Position numbers and translations under genes: made by a program. DNA of 64,000 bases from CBDFGS01 sp965247255 (GTDB lineage: Bacteria; Chloroflexota; Dehalococcoidia; Lucifugimonadales; CAUZJF01), in NCBI GenBank assembly GCA_965247255.1, contig CBDFGS010000008.1, forward strand, positions 310,001 to 374,000. Direction: 5' to 3'. The notes under the pieces were generated by a model that made no database searches, had not been told where the DNA came from, and worked only from the letters and a program-made list of their open reading frames with translations. Below are positions 32,201 to 36,500 of this stretch, in pieces (the stretch's first letter is position 1; each line of letters begins with the position of its first letter).

Positions 32201-32378
32201 CGTTGATCTGATCGCGTCCGGCGGTGGAGAGGTCAACTCCGTCCAACGGTGGGGTGTCGGCGGCGCCCAGGGGTTCGACGGGTGGCTGCCTGGCACGCTG
32301 AACCCATTCGCGATTGACCATGTAGCCGGGTACTTCGTTAAGCTGTCGCAGACGCCAACCGGCGACGTCTTCCCTTAG
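17049..32378 (+). CDS. Giant multidomain DUF11/beta-propeller protein, 3' part (after IS)
   Basis: Authentic sequence begins at 17226, in the third blade of an FG-GAP array; the first 59 codons of this frame belong to the IS end, so an ATG at 17049 is an accident of insertion. Then come five DUF11 domains split by inserts (SBBP, FG-GAP, PD40, FG-GAP, PD40), 18 uninterrupted DUF11 domains and a duplicated ~85-residue C-terminal domain ending at the TAG at 32376-32378. One DUF11 copy carries an Asp-rich, possibly calcium-binding insertion (about 31231-31320). No LPXTG, PEP-CTERM or membrane anchor is visible at the C terminus. Without its own promoter and signal peptide this half is probably not made or not exported, unless the IS excises. 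Confidence 0.88.
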   Translation: MVVKEDADTVGFVLWQHLLGAPCFRAGFCSKTIIPDSEEHPLASSRAVPKDVLRWIRAKVIASDGAAGDQLGASVAISGDSVVVGAFRHDGAGVDSGSAYVFGRSAGAWSQQTKLVAGDAAAGDHFGHSVGISGDTLVVGAYLEDGTFTDSGAAYVFVRSGSSWSQQAKLTASDAAASDDLGVSADISGDTVVVGADQNDDAGLNSGSAYVFVRSGSTWTEQAKLTASDGASGDVFGRSVAVAGDAVLVGSWLDDAIGTDSGSAYVFTRNGSTWTESQKLATSDAASNDELGLSVAIDGDTAVVGAHHDDDSGADSGSAYVFTPGADLAVTKVDSPDPVVAGTSLTYTLTVTNSGPGTSTGVVLTDTLPAGVGFVSATSTGASQSLELQWLREFGSAAEEQGYAVAVHSSGVYVGGYTLGALPGQAASGGVDAFVRKYDLEGNLVWTRQFGTSAYDNAASLAVDSSGVYVAGRTSGALPGQSSAGSEDTYLRKYDFDGNVVWTRQFGSSSSDIPTGVAIDSSAVYVVGDTNGSLPGQTNQGSWDGFVRKYDLDGNALWTRQIGTSGFDSGSGVALAGGAIYVAGYTGGAMPGQASAGDLDAYVRKYDGSGNEVWTRQFGSSAADRGLEAATDSTGVYVVGYAGAALPGQSGAGGLDAFIRKLDFGGTTLWTRQFGSAGTEQAIGVATDSSRVYVSGPTSGAVGSAANQGLDDAFVRVYDQGGNVVQTLQIGSPSDDQLYKIAADSSGVYAAGKTKGSLEGQTNAGDWDAFLVKFAAGCTESSGRVTCALSAISSGGTSTVTITVAVPSTATSTVLVNTANVTGNQADPVAANNTTTATTTVTRQADLSVTKSDSPDPVDPGRTLTYTVTVVNDGPSRAESVTLTDALPAGVIFVSATRNPANPSTSTVDLATQADITIDGINPADRLGSSAATGDLNNDGLADLVVGAYLASPNGKANAGEIYVFFGPLATGSLQASDADITVTGIDPGDNAGAGVLVADVNNDGKDDLVVGSWRADPGGRTDAGETHVLYGPLVSGTVALSAADVTINGIDANDRSGRGLASGDINNDGFSDLVIGARDADPDGRSNAGEVYVVFGPLGLGTFELSAVADVIVDGIDPQDLAGNGVGSGDIDGDGVADLVVGAIGGDPDGRSGAGETHLIYGPLVAGALELSTSAAITISGIDAGDNSGRSISIGDVNGDGSNDLLIGAEFAAPDGRIEAGETYVVFGPFQGSDFDLFAEADITYEGIDVGDQSGDSVTVGDLNNDGIVDVVIGAFEADPGGRNAAGEAYVVFGDPVCAAAAGTVSCALGALDAGATTTVTITVRVGATTTGVITNVASVTSTTPDPVAANNTAAATTTVTAQADLSVTKADSPDPVAAGGTLTYTLTVRNDGPATSTSVVLTDTLPAGVAFISVTTTPLITSGKILFISDRDGVSQIVVMAHDGSNQTPIQTAGIVSQPAWSPGGSRILFKQQIIGESGPSLWIMDADGSNKIELVRDLNNNGRLAAMNGPRWSPSGEKIVLHAGKYCQGTPGDLSGLCELGLYTIDSDGSNITRVTQDSSDTFPDWGPDGSSIIFERTAQGENSELWSASPDGSTVIRVTASEFDERHPVWAPDGRRIAFQYLTNAYLMDADGSNRIDIGGNGDQSLLTWSPDGSQLAFTMPKCPTAGCPGQNNEIWVMDADGSNRVNVTNHASHDGDPDWSAAGCAISSAAVTCTIGDLAPGATTTVTITVRVAATTTGVITNTAHVTGAEADPVSANNTTTATTTVQAQADLSVTKTDSPDPVDAGGTLTYTVTVANSGPSPATGVVLSDDLPAGVTFVSSSPAVRSYPLTLEVSAERDITINGTDSIDSSGSAVATGDLNDDGVEDLVIVATGADPPGVANAGEIYVVFGPLATGTLELATVTDVTISGTVPDGVATAVATGDVNGDGVADLIVGRGDGSPVGRSGAGVTYVIFGPLSPGTLDLQSAASITINGIDSLDRSGVSVAGGDLNDDGLDDVVIGAYLAGPGGRDRSGETYVLFGPLTAGTLELSSDADLTVNGVDAFDYSGWGVAVGDLDADGADDLIVGAYNASPGGRSNAGETYVVFGPLAAGTLELSTAAGLVVNGIDTADHSGDRVASGDFNNDGYDDLIIGASGADPSGRDLAGETYVVLGPVTGGTIELATGADITFRGIDSEDYLGIGVGTGDVNNDGYVDLILGAIGADPGGTSRAGETYVILGEPSCTESGSSVTCGLGTLAPGATTSVAITVRVNATTTGTLTNTAGVSAVELDPVSDNNTTTATTTVAAGADLAVTKTDSPDPVVAGAELTYTITVTNSGPLDATGVILTDALPAGVAFVSATSSAPGKIAFHSDRDGDFEIYVMDADGSNVVGLTNNSAPDTYPDWSPDGTKVAFVSRRDGNDEIYVMNADGTGQTRLTNIAGNDTAPEWSPDGSKIVFYSERDGNQEIYVMNADGTGQTRLTNNPAGDYNPDWSPDGSKIAFGTDRDGNFEIYVMNADGTGQTNITSNPAGDALPDWSPDGTKIAFRSNRDGNQEIYVMNADGTGQTRLTTDVANDRRADWSPDGSRIVFKSNRDGDDEIYVMYADGTGRANITNNSADDGNPSWKPGCDQTGVTTICALGTLASGSSTSVTIRVRVAATTTGVLTNTAGVSADHPDPVPANNTTTATTAVGAQADLSLSKSDAPDPAVAGGTLTYTLTVDNDGPSQAEGVVVTDTLPAAVAFASSTGQCNESAGVVSCALGTVASGATTTVTITVAVDAATTSTITNSASVTSTTPDPSAANNTASTQTAVLAEADLAVTQPDVAGIAGLTLTYSATVANNGPSAATAVTLTHTLPAGLGFVTSSLECADASGTVTCSLGTLSAGATTSVSFQATAAPSAEGLTTVTSSVAASQTDPDATNDSATAVVDISSEADVSISKSAAQEVTAGSTLRYDLAVGNAGPSDATSVTVTSTLPSGVTFVSSAAAQGSCSGDATISCELGGLAAGATTTVALEVQVSANATGSIVSFSSVSANESDPDATNNTATVASSVKGDPAQADVAVAKLDSPDPVAAGSKLTYTLAVANNGPGDATGLVLADTLPQGVSFVSSTPGSPTCTPSIDKVTCDLGGLTSGATTTVSITVGIPASMAQGAVLTNSVTVTASETDPNFANNTGVTATTQVVRSADLDVAKSFEPQLAVAGGQLKYTMTVTNRGPSVASGVAITDTLPAGVGLVSTLPAFPGCTEFGGTVTCSLGTLGVGATTTATIVIAVSPTATGNLVNTATVSATESDPDPSNNTATTSTPIGFEADLALSKTASPDSPGPGGTLTYTLTVTNNGPSDATGVNVADTLPAGVTLDSATPAQGSCQGAPIISCSIGGLSSGATTTVTIVVTVSSSTVGTLSNIAGVSASEPDSVPGNNESTVLTLVPAEADVTLSKSDAPDPVDVGARLRYELTVSNNGPSTATGVTVTDTLPEGAVFVSSTPGFPTCTEFGGTVTCSVGQIVAGAETSIAIEVIAPLAAGTVTSTATVAANERDPVPANNEVTENTVILPRADLSLSKSGSPDIVGIGDTLTYTLTITNIGPSAAKEVKAKDTLPVGVDFAAATPSQGTCSRDGLEVTCSFGELQAGATSLVSIQAVVNASATSTISNVASVTSTVPDPDVTNNAATSVAAVSAKADVSVSKSASPDPVIAGGTLTYTVLVSNAGPSPATSVTLIDTLPSSVTFVSAAPTQGESGVGCTEFGGIVTCALGTLAPGTAATATIDVRIASTATSSVSNVATITAAEEDPDSINNSAVVHTNVKAGADLSIAKIALPDPAAAGGTLAYSLRVVNNGPSLATGVSITDTLPAGAKFISVTSTATSTCGEIGGTVTCALGSLAAGATTTVTIAVAVYPTTTGALVNTATTTADQADLNTANNIVSVSTNVVRIADLSVTKGDSRDPVAVGRDFTYTLVVRNDGPSPATGVSLRDTLPTGVTFVSSTPGAPTCTEFGGAITCSLGDLASGATTTVLVVVNPQIAQLITNSATVTGNETDPVSANDAVSETTTVIDGADLSVTKNATPTPVTAGHDLLYTVTVTNNGPASAAGVVMKDTLPQGVAFVSVSPGAPACIEDGGTVTCAIGNLGNGASVSITIVVTAPGTSGAFTNTTTVTSITPEIEPADNTATQTTQVVPEADLSVTKVDQVDPSPLGKDLTYFVTVVNNGPSDATGLILTDSLDAGVTFVTSTPECTLASGVVTCQLGSLADAASTTVSIVVRPSTAGTTTNTVSVSATEADPNTQNDTATETTVVLPGADLSVTKTATSTIDAGREVTYTISVTNSGPSSASGVTLTDTLPAGATFVSVTPGPPACTESGGVITCAILNLGVGASVDITIKANAPLEGGIAANTAVVKADEPDPETANNTATAETAVVAKVDLSVGKSDSADPALSDRDLTYAISIYNAGPSTATGVQVVDTLPGGMTFISSTSTATSTCSEFFGAVTCALGSLLTGATTTVDIVVRPAAPLGVVTNTVSVSANEQDSDPSNNLVSETTEVVPGADIEVKSASPARAVTEERLVYSMSVSNKGPSSARGVSFEATLPEGVEFISVSPGAPACTETGGKVTCTIGNLGIGTLARISIIARAPSAPGVIVAQASADSADPDPNPANNSSTATTLVLAPADLSVKMEADSKTAAVGDELTYLLTVANHGPLDAAAVALTDTLPAGVTFVSATSTQGSCSESAGVVTCDLGLLPVSGDDDDDDNGDNDVRFDNGDDDDNGNEDGGKSAAKVTIVVVPENKGAITNHASVSGQVADLKPRNDTATETTEIEVVADLSVDIADSRDPVRAGGRLSYTVVVTNNGPSPATGIYVTTTLPVGLTFASAPSVCEATGLIVSCAIGPLASGATSTVVIKVAVGTSTAATTTAEAQVSGVDEDPDASNNVSEETTAVVGLTGGVAVIPLVAGFNLIAVPVDCNSPRTARELADLIAEQGGAVDSIQRWGVGGAQGFDGWLPGSTNPFLIEPGRGYFVKISVAPENDELVIFGAPCGGSVPLDFLVAGFNLVGIPFASPIGGYDAETLVDLIASGGGEVNSVQRWGVGGAQGFDGWLPGTLNPFAIDHVAGYFVKLSQTPTGDVFP
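18024..25088 (+). repeat. Five more split DUF11 domains (SBBP, FG-GAP, PD40, FG-GAP, PD40 inserts)
   Basis: DUF11 halves start at 18024, 19581, 21141, 22371 and 23931. Inserts are: SBBP-like repeats (about 18200-19370, W-T-R-Q-F-G-S and S-G-V-Y-V-x-G-x-T); an FG-GAP type with G-D-L-N-N-D-G and E-x-Y-V-V-F-G-P-L (about 19740-20940 and 22530-23730); and PD40 propellers (about 21310-22160 and 24100-24880). Every insert sits between the same two DUF11 segments. Confidence 0.82.
25089..31815 (+). repeat. 18 tandem uninterrupted DUF11 domains
   Basis: Units of about 120-125 residues, each starting with A-D-(L/V)-x-(V/L)-(T/S)-K and containing G-P-S-x-A-T-G-V, D-T-L-P-x-G-V-x-F-V-S, a Cys-containing turn (C-T-E-x-G-G-x-V-T-C) and D-P-(D/V)-x-x-N-N. 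The paired Cys are conserved in nearly all copies and could form a disulfide outside the cell. The 17th copy carries an Asp/Asn/Gly-rich insertion at about 31231-31320. Confidence 0.85.
31821..32378 (+). repeat. Duplicated C-terminal domain of the giant protein
   Basis: Two ~85-residue copies share L-V-A-G-F-N-L-(I/V), then V-x-S-(I/V)-Q-R-W-G-V-G-G-A-Q-G-F-D-G-W-L-P-G and P-G-R-G-Y-F-V-K / V-A-G-Y-F-V-K. The family has no function I can name. Its position at the extreme C terminus suggests a sorting or capping role, which is inference. Confidence 0.7.
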
Positions 32379-32856
32379 CAGCTAGGATCCCGAGTTCTGT
32401 CACCTTCGCAGAGCTTCCCGCTGAGTCCTGTGGCTTGTTGAGGATGGCCGTTTTCGATACCACCAGGGGCTAGAACGCAATTTTGTGTCGCGGATCAAGG
32501 CTGTTAAGATGGTTGCCGCCATTTTGCCGCCCAAATTCTGAAAACAGGCCATGAAAGCGCGGGACAGTGAAGGAACCTGATGCGCCGTCCGTCCCTATGT
32601 CATGGTACGCAGCGGTAATTCAGGGGAAAGCGCAGGATGGCCTTGAACGGACTTAAGATCCGCGATTCCACAGCACATCATCCACGTGAAGACTATGGTC
32701 GACTCGGTGCGGGCACCTGAAGGTTATCCACACCGAGCCTGCGGCGCCGACCCTCGTGCGACTTCGAACCGGCGTAAAAGAATCTGATCGGCTCGGGAAA
32801 TGTGAACTCGCGAAAAAGTACATGGACAATCCATGGACATTGGGCCTAATAGGGCG

Positions 32857-32892
32857 AAAAAGGGGCCCTCCCGCTGCAAATGCGGGAGCCCC
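32857..32892 (-). terminator. Rho-independent terminator downstream of the integrase
   Basis: On the minus strand a GC-rich stem (GGGGCTCCCGC pairing with GCGGGAGGGCCCC around a 7-nt loop, 32862-32892) is followed by TTTTT (32857-32861). It lies about 80 bp past the integrase stop and suits the end of the minus-strand methyltransferase-integrase operon. The 480 bases between it and the giant gene's stop hold no convincing gene; a short direct repeat CATGGACA occurs near 32820-32840. Confidence 0.75.
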
Positions 32893-32911
32893 TGTGTTAT
32901 GCGCTGTACGG

Positions 32912-32935
32912 TGGTGCCGAAGGTGGGATTAAATC
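32912..32935 (-). other. tRNA 3'-end-like sequence, possible attachment-site remnant
   Basis: Read on the minus strand this is a T-loop-like segment followed by CCCACC, CTTCGGC and ACCA, resembling the 3' end of a tRNA with encoded CCA. No D arm or anticodon arm precedes it, so it is not a complete tRNA gene. Tyrosine integrases often use tRNA 3' ends, and this lies just past the integrase gene, so it may be an attL/attR remnant. No second copy is seen at the other end of the element. Confidence 0.4.
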
Positions 32936-32974
32936 ATGGGCCTCCGCGGGTGGTTGTAGACGGCTGTCCCTGGA

Positions 32975-34186
32975 TTATGTCGTAGCTAATTCATCTGTGG
33001 GCGGTTGTTGACGAGTGGTGTGCGGGTTGTCCACATTGTCCACATTTCGGGGAGCAATCTTTTCAGCGCCCATCGCCTCCGCGAATGCTTCGGCGGCCTG
33101 CTTCTGCCACCCAGGCAGCGAGTGCGCATAGATATCTGAGGTTATAGAGACATTGGCGTGTCCCAGCCGCTTGCTGACCACCACGATGTTCTGTCCGCTC
33201 TGTATGGTCACCGACGCGTGGAAGTGGCGCAGACTACGTACCGTCATGCTTTCGTATCCAACTCGTCCGCCCAGGTACTTGACCGCGCGAGTCAGTGACA
33301 TCGGATTGAGCCATTCCCCATAGGCTCCAGCGAACACCCGCCCTCGGTCCTCATACGCCTCGCGCATAGTCTCCTTTACATGCTGCTGGCTTTCCCAATG
33401 CTCAGCCAGTACCTGGATGGTGCCCGAGTCCAGGTCTACAGTTCGCCGCCCGCTGTCCGTCTTTGGCGGCTCTATGATCAGCCCGCGCTCCCGGCTGCGC
33501 ACCAGGGACCCCGCAACGAAGATATGCCCTTGGTCGAGGTCCACATTGTTCCACACGAGGCCGAGGGCTTCACCACGTCGCAGGCCGGTGTAGGCGATCA
33601 GGTGAATGCAGGGGGATAGATAGTGACCTTCAGTCTGGGCCAGTGCCAGGGCGTCTCGGACTGCGGATATGTTGGGTAGGGCAGGTTCCCGCCGTCGTAT
33701 TGGCGGGGGTGAAACAAGCGCCACAGGATTGCGGTGAATGAGTTCCATCCTGAGAGCGTGTTTCATGGCTCCCGATAGAACTGCATGGACAGCCTGGATG
33801 CTAGTTGGTGACAGCTGTTTCGATAACCGCGTTTCCAACGCTTGGACATGCACTGGCAAAAGCTTCTCCAGGTCGATGTGGCCAATGAGCGGGACGATGT
33901 GGCGGTCGATGATCTCCTGATACCGCTCTTTGGTCCTCTGACGTCGGTGAGGGATGATGCGCTCGGCCATCCATCGGGCCAGCCAGTCCCGTAGCAGTAT
34001 CTTCTCGGTGGTTAGACCTATGCCCTTGTCCAGTGCGGTCAGCATTTCACGGAGCACCCGCTGGGCGTGAGTCTTAGTGCCGCGAACCGTCTTGGACTTG
34101 CGCTGCCGCTTCCCGAAGGCGTCGCGGCCAATGTCAACTCGGAGCTCCCAGGAGCCGCGGCTGCGCTGTCGGAGAGAGCCTTTCAT
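32975..34186 (-). CDS. int: Tyrosine integrase (phage type)
   Basis: A 403-residue tyrosine recombinase that would integrate the element. It has an N-terminal arm-binding region (1-50), a SAM-like core-binding domain (about 60-160) and a catalytic domain (170-360). Candidate active-site residues are R203 (T-G-L-R-R-G-E), K242, R320 (S-L-R-H-F-H), H343 (L-G-H) and Y353 (D-I-Y-A-H). The first His of the usual HxxR box appears to be R317. The start ATG overlaps the TGA of the upstream methyltransferase by one base, so the two are translationally coupled. A terminator and a tRNA-end-like site follow. It ends in a Thr/Gln/Pro-rich tail. Confidence 0.9.
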   Translation of the reverse strand: MKGSLRQRSRGSWELRVDIGRDAFGKRQRKSKTVRGTKTHAQRVLREMLTALDKGIGLTTEKILLRDWLARWMAERIIPHRRQRTKERYQEIIDRHIVPLIGHIDLEKLLPVHVQALETRLSKQLSPTSIQAVHAVLSGAMKHALRMELIHRNPVALVSPPPIRRREPALPNISAVRDALALAQTEGHYLSPCIHLIAYTGLRRGEALGLVWNNVDLDQGHIFVAGSLVRSRERGLIIEPPKTDSGRRTVDLDSGTIQVLAEHWESQQHVKETMREAYEDRGRVFAGAYGEWLNPMSLTRAVKYLGGRVGYESMTVRSLRHFHASVTIQSGQNIVVVSKRLGHANVSITSDIYAHSLPGWQKQAAEAFAEAMGAEKIAPRNVDNVDNPHTTRQQPPTDELATT

Positions 34187-35691
34187 CAGACTATCGCCAT
34201 CTCTTTCAGCCGAGCCACTAGGTACTCCTGCGGCCTGTCGCCTTTAAGCCGGTTGCAGTGGCTACAGAGCATCTGTAGGTTGTCGATATGGTCGTGCCCG
34301 CCTCTGGAACGGGGCACCACATGGTCGACCTCGAATAACTTAAAGTCGAACACCGTCTTGCATCCGGCGCAACGCCCTTCCTGCTGGCCAAAGAGTACGT
34401 GGGCATTTTGGCGGTACGGGATAGGTGCGTCGATGTCCGTCCGTTGAGGAATGTCTGTGCGGTGCGTGACGTAGCCGTGGTGGAACAGGCTGCCCATACT
34501 CTGCTGTAGGCGCATGTTGACGAGCTCGACGGCTTTGGAGGACAGATCGATCCCGACCCACTGGCGGCCCAGGTTCTCGGCAGCAACGCAGGCGGTGGCA
34601 CAACCGCAGAAGGGGTCAAGTACCATGTCGCCCTCGTTGGAAGACGCCTTGATGATGCGCTCTAAGAGACCAAGAGGCTTCTGAGTGGGGTAGCCTACAC
34701 GTTCCTTTTTATCCCTAGGACTTATCCAGCGAACATCCTCATCAATTCCAGAGTCAGTGCCATAGAGGGAGTCTTTGGTGTGCGGCTGAAATGCCCAAAT
34801 ATCTTGGTGGAGCTGACCTGGACTGCGATCCAGGTATTGTCTATACGTCGGCAAACCCTGCCCTGAGTCTTCGGGTAGGTCTATCAACCCTAACTCATAG
34901 AGTGCGTCAAGTTTCTTGTGTTGTGGTAGATCAGGATCAATTCCAACGGATACAACCAAATCCTTCGGAATGGCCCAATGCCGTCCCACAGATGTGGGGT
35001 CGAAGCCGCGCCAAGGTTGGCCGCTTTCTCCATTTCGAGTTCCCGAGCCGTGGATTGAATTAGTCCAGTAACGACCATCCTTGTCCTTTTTCCTGAAGAA
35101 CATTTCCACATGGCCTTTGAGATACGGTGTGAATGCTGGCCTATGCTCGTATTCGTCCGATTTTGAGTAGAACAATATTACGTCATGGATTGGACCAAAG
35201 CGATTAACAAAATTGTGCGAGCCAGTTCGTCGCCAGATTATTTCATTCCTAAAATTGCTCGCTCCATACACTGCATCCATGAGGAGCTTCAGGTAGTGGC
35301 TGGCCGTAGGGTCGCAGTGCAGATAGATGCTCCCTGTGTCCTTCAGCACCCGGCGCATCTCCAGCAGCCGGACCCCCATCATGCAAAGGTAGGACTGCAT
35401 CCCCTTGCCATGCGTTAGCCCCGCGGCTTGGAGCACCTGGTACATCGCGGGCTGCTCGTCGGCGATCAGACCCATCCACGCCACGTCCAGGTCGGAGAGC
35501 GTCCACGTATCTTTGAAGGCCGCGCCCGCCGCCTTGCTGCCTACCGGGGCTGCGTAGTTGCGGTTGCTATTGAAGGGCGGGTCGAGGTAGATGAGGTCGA
35601 TGCACTCGCTGTTCATCCCGCGTAGGATGTCCAGGTTGTCGCCGGTCCATACCGTGCGGTTGGCGAAGTTGGCGTGCTCCGTTTTAGGCAC
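34186..35691 (-). CDS. Beta-class DNA methyltransferase fused to an HNH nuclease domain
   Basis: A 501-residue protein. Motif IV D-P-P-F (residues 37-40) comes before the SAM-binding motif (D-P-F-C-G-C-A-T-A-C, then W-V-G-I-D-L-S) near 370-395; that order defines the beta class of amino-methyltransferases (N6-adenine or N4-cytosine). The last ~75 residues are an HNH module: C-A-G-C, V-D-H-V-V-P-R-S-R-G-G, then N-L-Q-M-L-C-S-H-C-N. It could protect phage DNA or act as a combined restriction-modification protein; the sequence does not decide. The start appears to be GTG at 35691. Its promoter region is shared with the divergent hicAB operon across 44 bp, and it is coupled to the integrase. Confidence 0.88.
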   Translation of the reverse strand: MPKTEHANFANRTVWTGDNLDILRGMNSECIDLIYLDPPFNSNRNYAAPVGSKAAGAAFKDTWTLSDLDVAWMGLIADEQPAMYQVLQAAGLTHGKGMQSYLCMMGVRLLEMRRVLKDTGSIYLHCDPTASHYLKLLMDAVYGASNFRNEIIWRRTGSHNFVNRFGPIHDVILFYSKSDEYEHRPAFTPYLKGHVEMFFRKKDKDGRYWTNSIHGSGTRNGESGQPWRGFDPTSVGRHWAIPKDLVVSVGIDPDLPQHKKLDALYELGLIDLPEDSGQGLPTYRQYLDRSPGQLHQDIWAFQPHTKDSLYGTDSGIDEDVRWISPRDKKERVGYPTQKPLGLLERIIKASSNEGDMVLDPFCGCATACVAAENLGRQWVGIDLSSKAVELVNMRLQQSMGSLFHHGYVTHRTDIPQRTDIDAPIPYRQNAHVLFGQQEGRCAGCKTVFDFKLFEVDHVVPRSRGGHDHIDNLQMLCSHCNRLKGDRPQEYLVARLKEMAIV

Positions 35692-35700
35692 TACAAATCC

Positions 35701-35729
35701 TTGACAATGGTACTAGTATATGGTACTAT
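35701..35729 (+). promoter_or_regulatory. hicAB promoter with repeated operator-like motif
   Basis: TTGACA (35701-35706), a 17-nt spacer and TACTAT (35724-35729). The expected transcription start falls at or next to the hicA ATG (35736), which suggests a leaderless or nearly leaderless message. The half-site TGGTACTA occurs twice (35709-35716 and 35722-35729), a plausible HicB operator that would also cover the divergent methyltransferase promoter. Confidence 0.7.
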
Positions 35730-35735
35730 ACGTAC

Positions 35736-35990
35736 ATGAGGACGAAGCACCAGCGGACGCTCGCCAGGGTTTTCACTAGGCCCACACGGTCGGACATCCG
35801 CTGGGCCGACATCGAGTCGCTGCTGGTTGCTGCTGGCGTGGAAGTCGTAGAGGCCGCCGGATCAAGAGTGCACCTAGTTGGTGATTCCAGGGCAATTGTT
35901 GTTCATCGTCCACATCCGAGGCCAGAGACTGCCAGGGCAACCGTTCGACAGATCGCCACATTCTTAACCGACATAGGAGTGACGCCATAA
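35736..35990 (+). CDS. hicA: HicA-like toxin (mRNA interferase)
   Basis: An 84-residue protein placed before a HicB-like gene. It has the HicA dsRBD-like pattern (D-I-E-S-L-L-V-A-A-G-V-E-V, then G-S-R-V-H-L-V-G with a central H-R-P-H-P and V-R-Q-I-A-T-F-L), including the His-bearing region typical of the active site. HicA toxins cleave mRNA. The stop codon abuts the ATG of the next gene, so both are made from one message. The pair sits in the accessory zone near the integrase and may stabilise the element. Confidence 0.75.
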   Translation: MRTKHQRTLARVFTRPTRSDIRWADIESLLVAAGVEVVEAAGSRVHLVGDSRAIVVHRPHPRPETARATVRQIATFLTDIGVTP

Positions 35991-36332
35991 ATGGAATACA
36001 AGGGCTACATCGCTGGCATTGAGTATGACGACATCGAAGGGCTTTTCTACGGCCACGTCGTTAATTCCGGCACGAGTTCGATTGCTACCTTCGCCGCCTC
36101 CGACGTGGAGGGGTTGAAGCGCGAGTTCCGCATATCAATTGACCAGTACATGGAGCTCTGCAAGGAGCGGGGCATTGAGCCCCAGAAGCCTTTCTCCGGT
36201 AAGTTCAACCTTCGGCTGGGCTCTGACCTCCACCATCGTGTGACCGTCGCTGCTGTCGAGAACAGACTGAGCCTGAACGCCTGGATCAAGCAGGCACTGG
36301 AGGAGAAGACTTCGCCGACTGAACAGCACTGA
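35991..36332 (+). CDS. hicB: HicB-like antitoxin
   Basis: 113 residues. The N-terminal partial RNase-H-like HicB fold (Y-I-A-G-I-E-Y-D-D-I-E-G-L-F-Y-G-H-V) is followed by a C-terminal ribbon-helix-helix-like segment (F-N-L-R-L-G-S-D-L-H-H-R-V, then N-A-W-I-K-Q-A-L). HicB proteins neutralise HicA and repress the operon. The ATG follows the hicA stop directly. Confidence is high because the pair and both domains agree. Confidence 0.82.
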   Translation: MEYKGYIAGIEYDDIEGLFYGHVVNSGTSSIATFAASDVEGLKREFRISIDQYMELCKERGIEPQKPFSGKFNLRLGSDLHHRVTVAAVENRLSLNAWIKQALEEKTSPTEQH

Positions 36333-36337
36333 CCCCA

Positions 36338-36500
36338 GCTCCTTCGAACTCTCCGGTCCAGACCGTCTTGTCGGCGAAGTTGGTCATGACGCAGAGGCTC
36401 TACGCTCTCTGCACAAGAAGGCGAACAATGCTGCAATGAGCAGTAGGTCGATGGTCAGCTCCCAGGAGCAGGGGCTGCGCTGGCGAAGGGAGCCCTTCAC
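36338..36500 (-). pseudogene. Remnant starts of a second integrase and a second methyltransferase
   Basis: On the minus strand a GTG at 36500 opens a 38-codon frame whose first ~17 residues (V-K-G-S-L-R-Q-R-S-x-x-S-W-E-L) match the integrase N terminus at 34186. Its TGA overlaps an ATG that opens a second short frame containing N-F-A-D-K-T-V-W-T-G, matching the methyltransferase N terminus (N-F-A-N-R-T-V-W-T-G). Both are only gene starts. The first begins on the stop codon of the collagen-like gene. This looks like a deletion scar from a paralogous int/methyltransferase module; the short frame has a hydrophobic stretch and could by chance be translated. Confidence 0.6.

Noticed and set aside
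32912..32935. A complete tRNA gene
   Set aside because: Only a 3'-end-like stretch is present; no D arm or anticodon arm can be folded from the adjoining bases.
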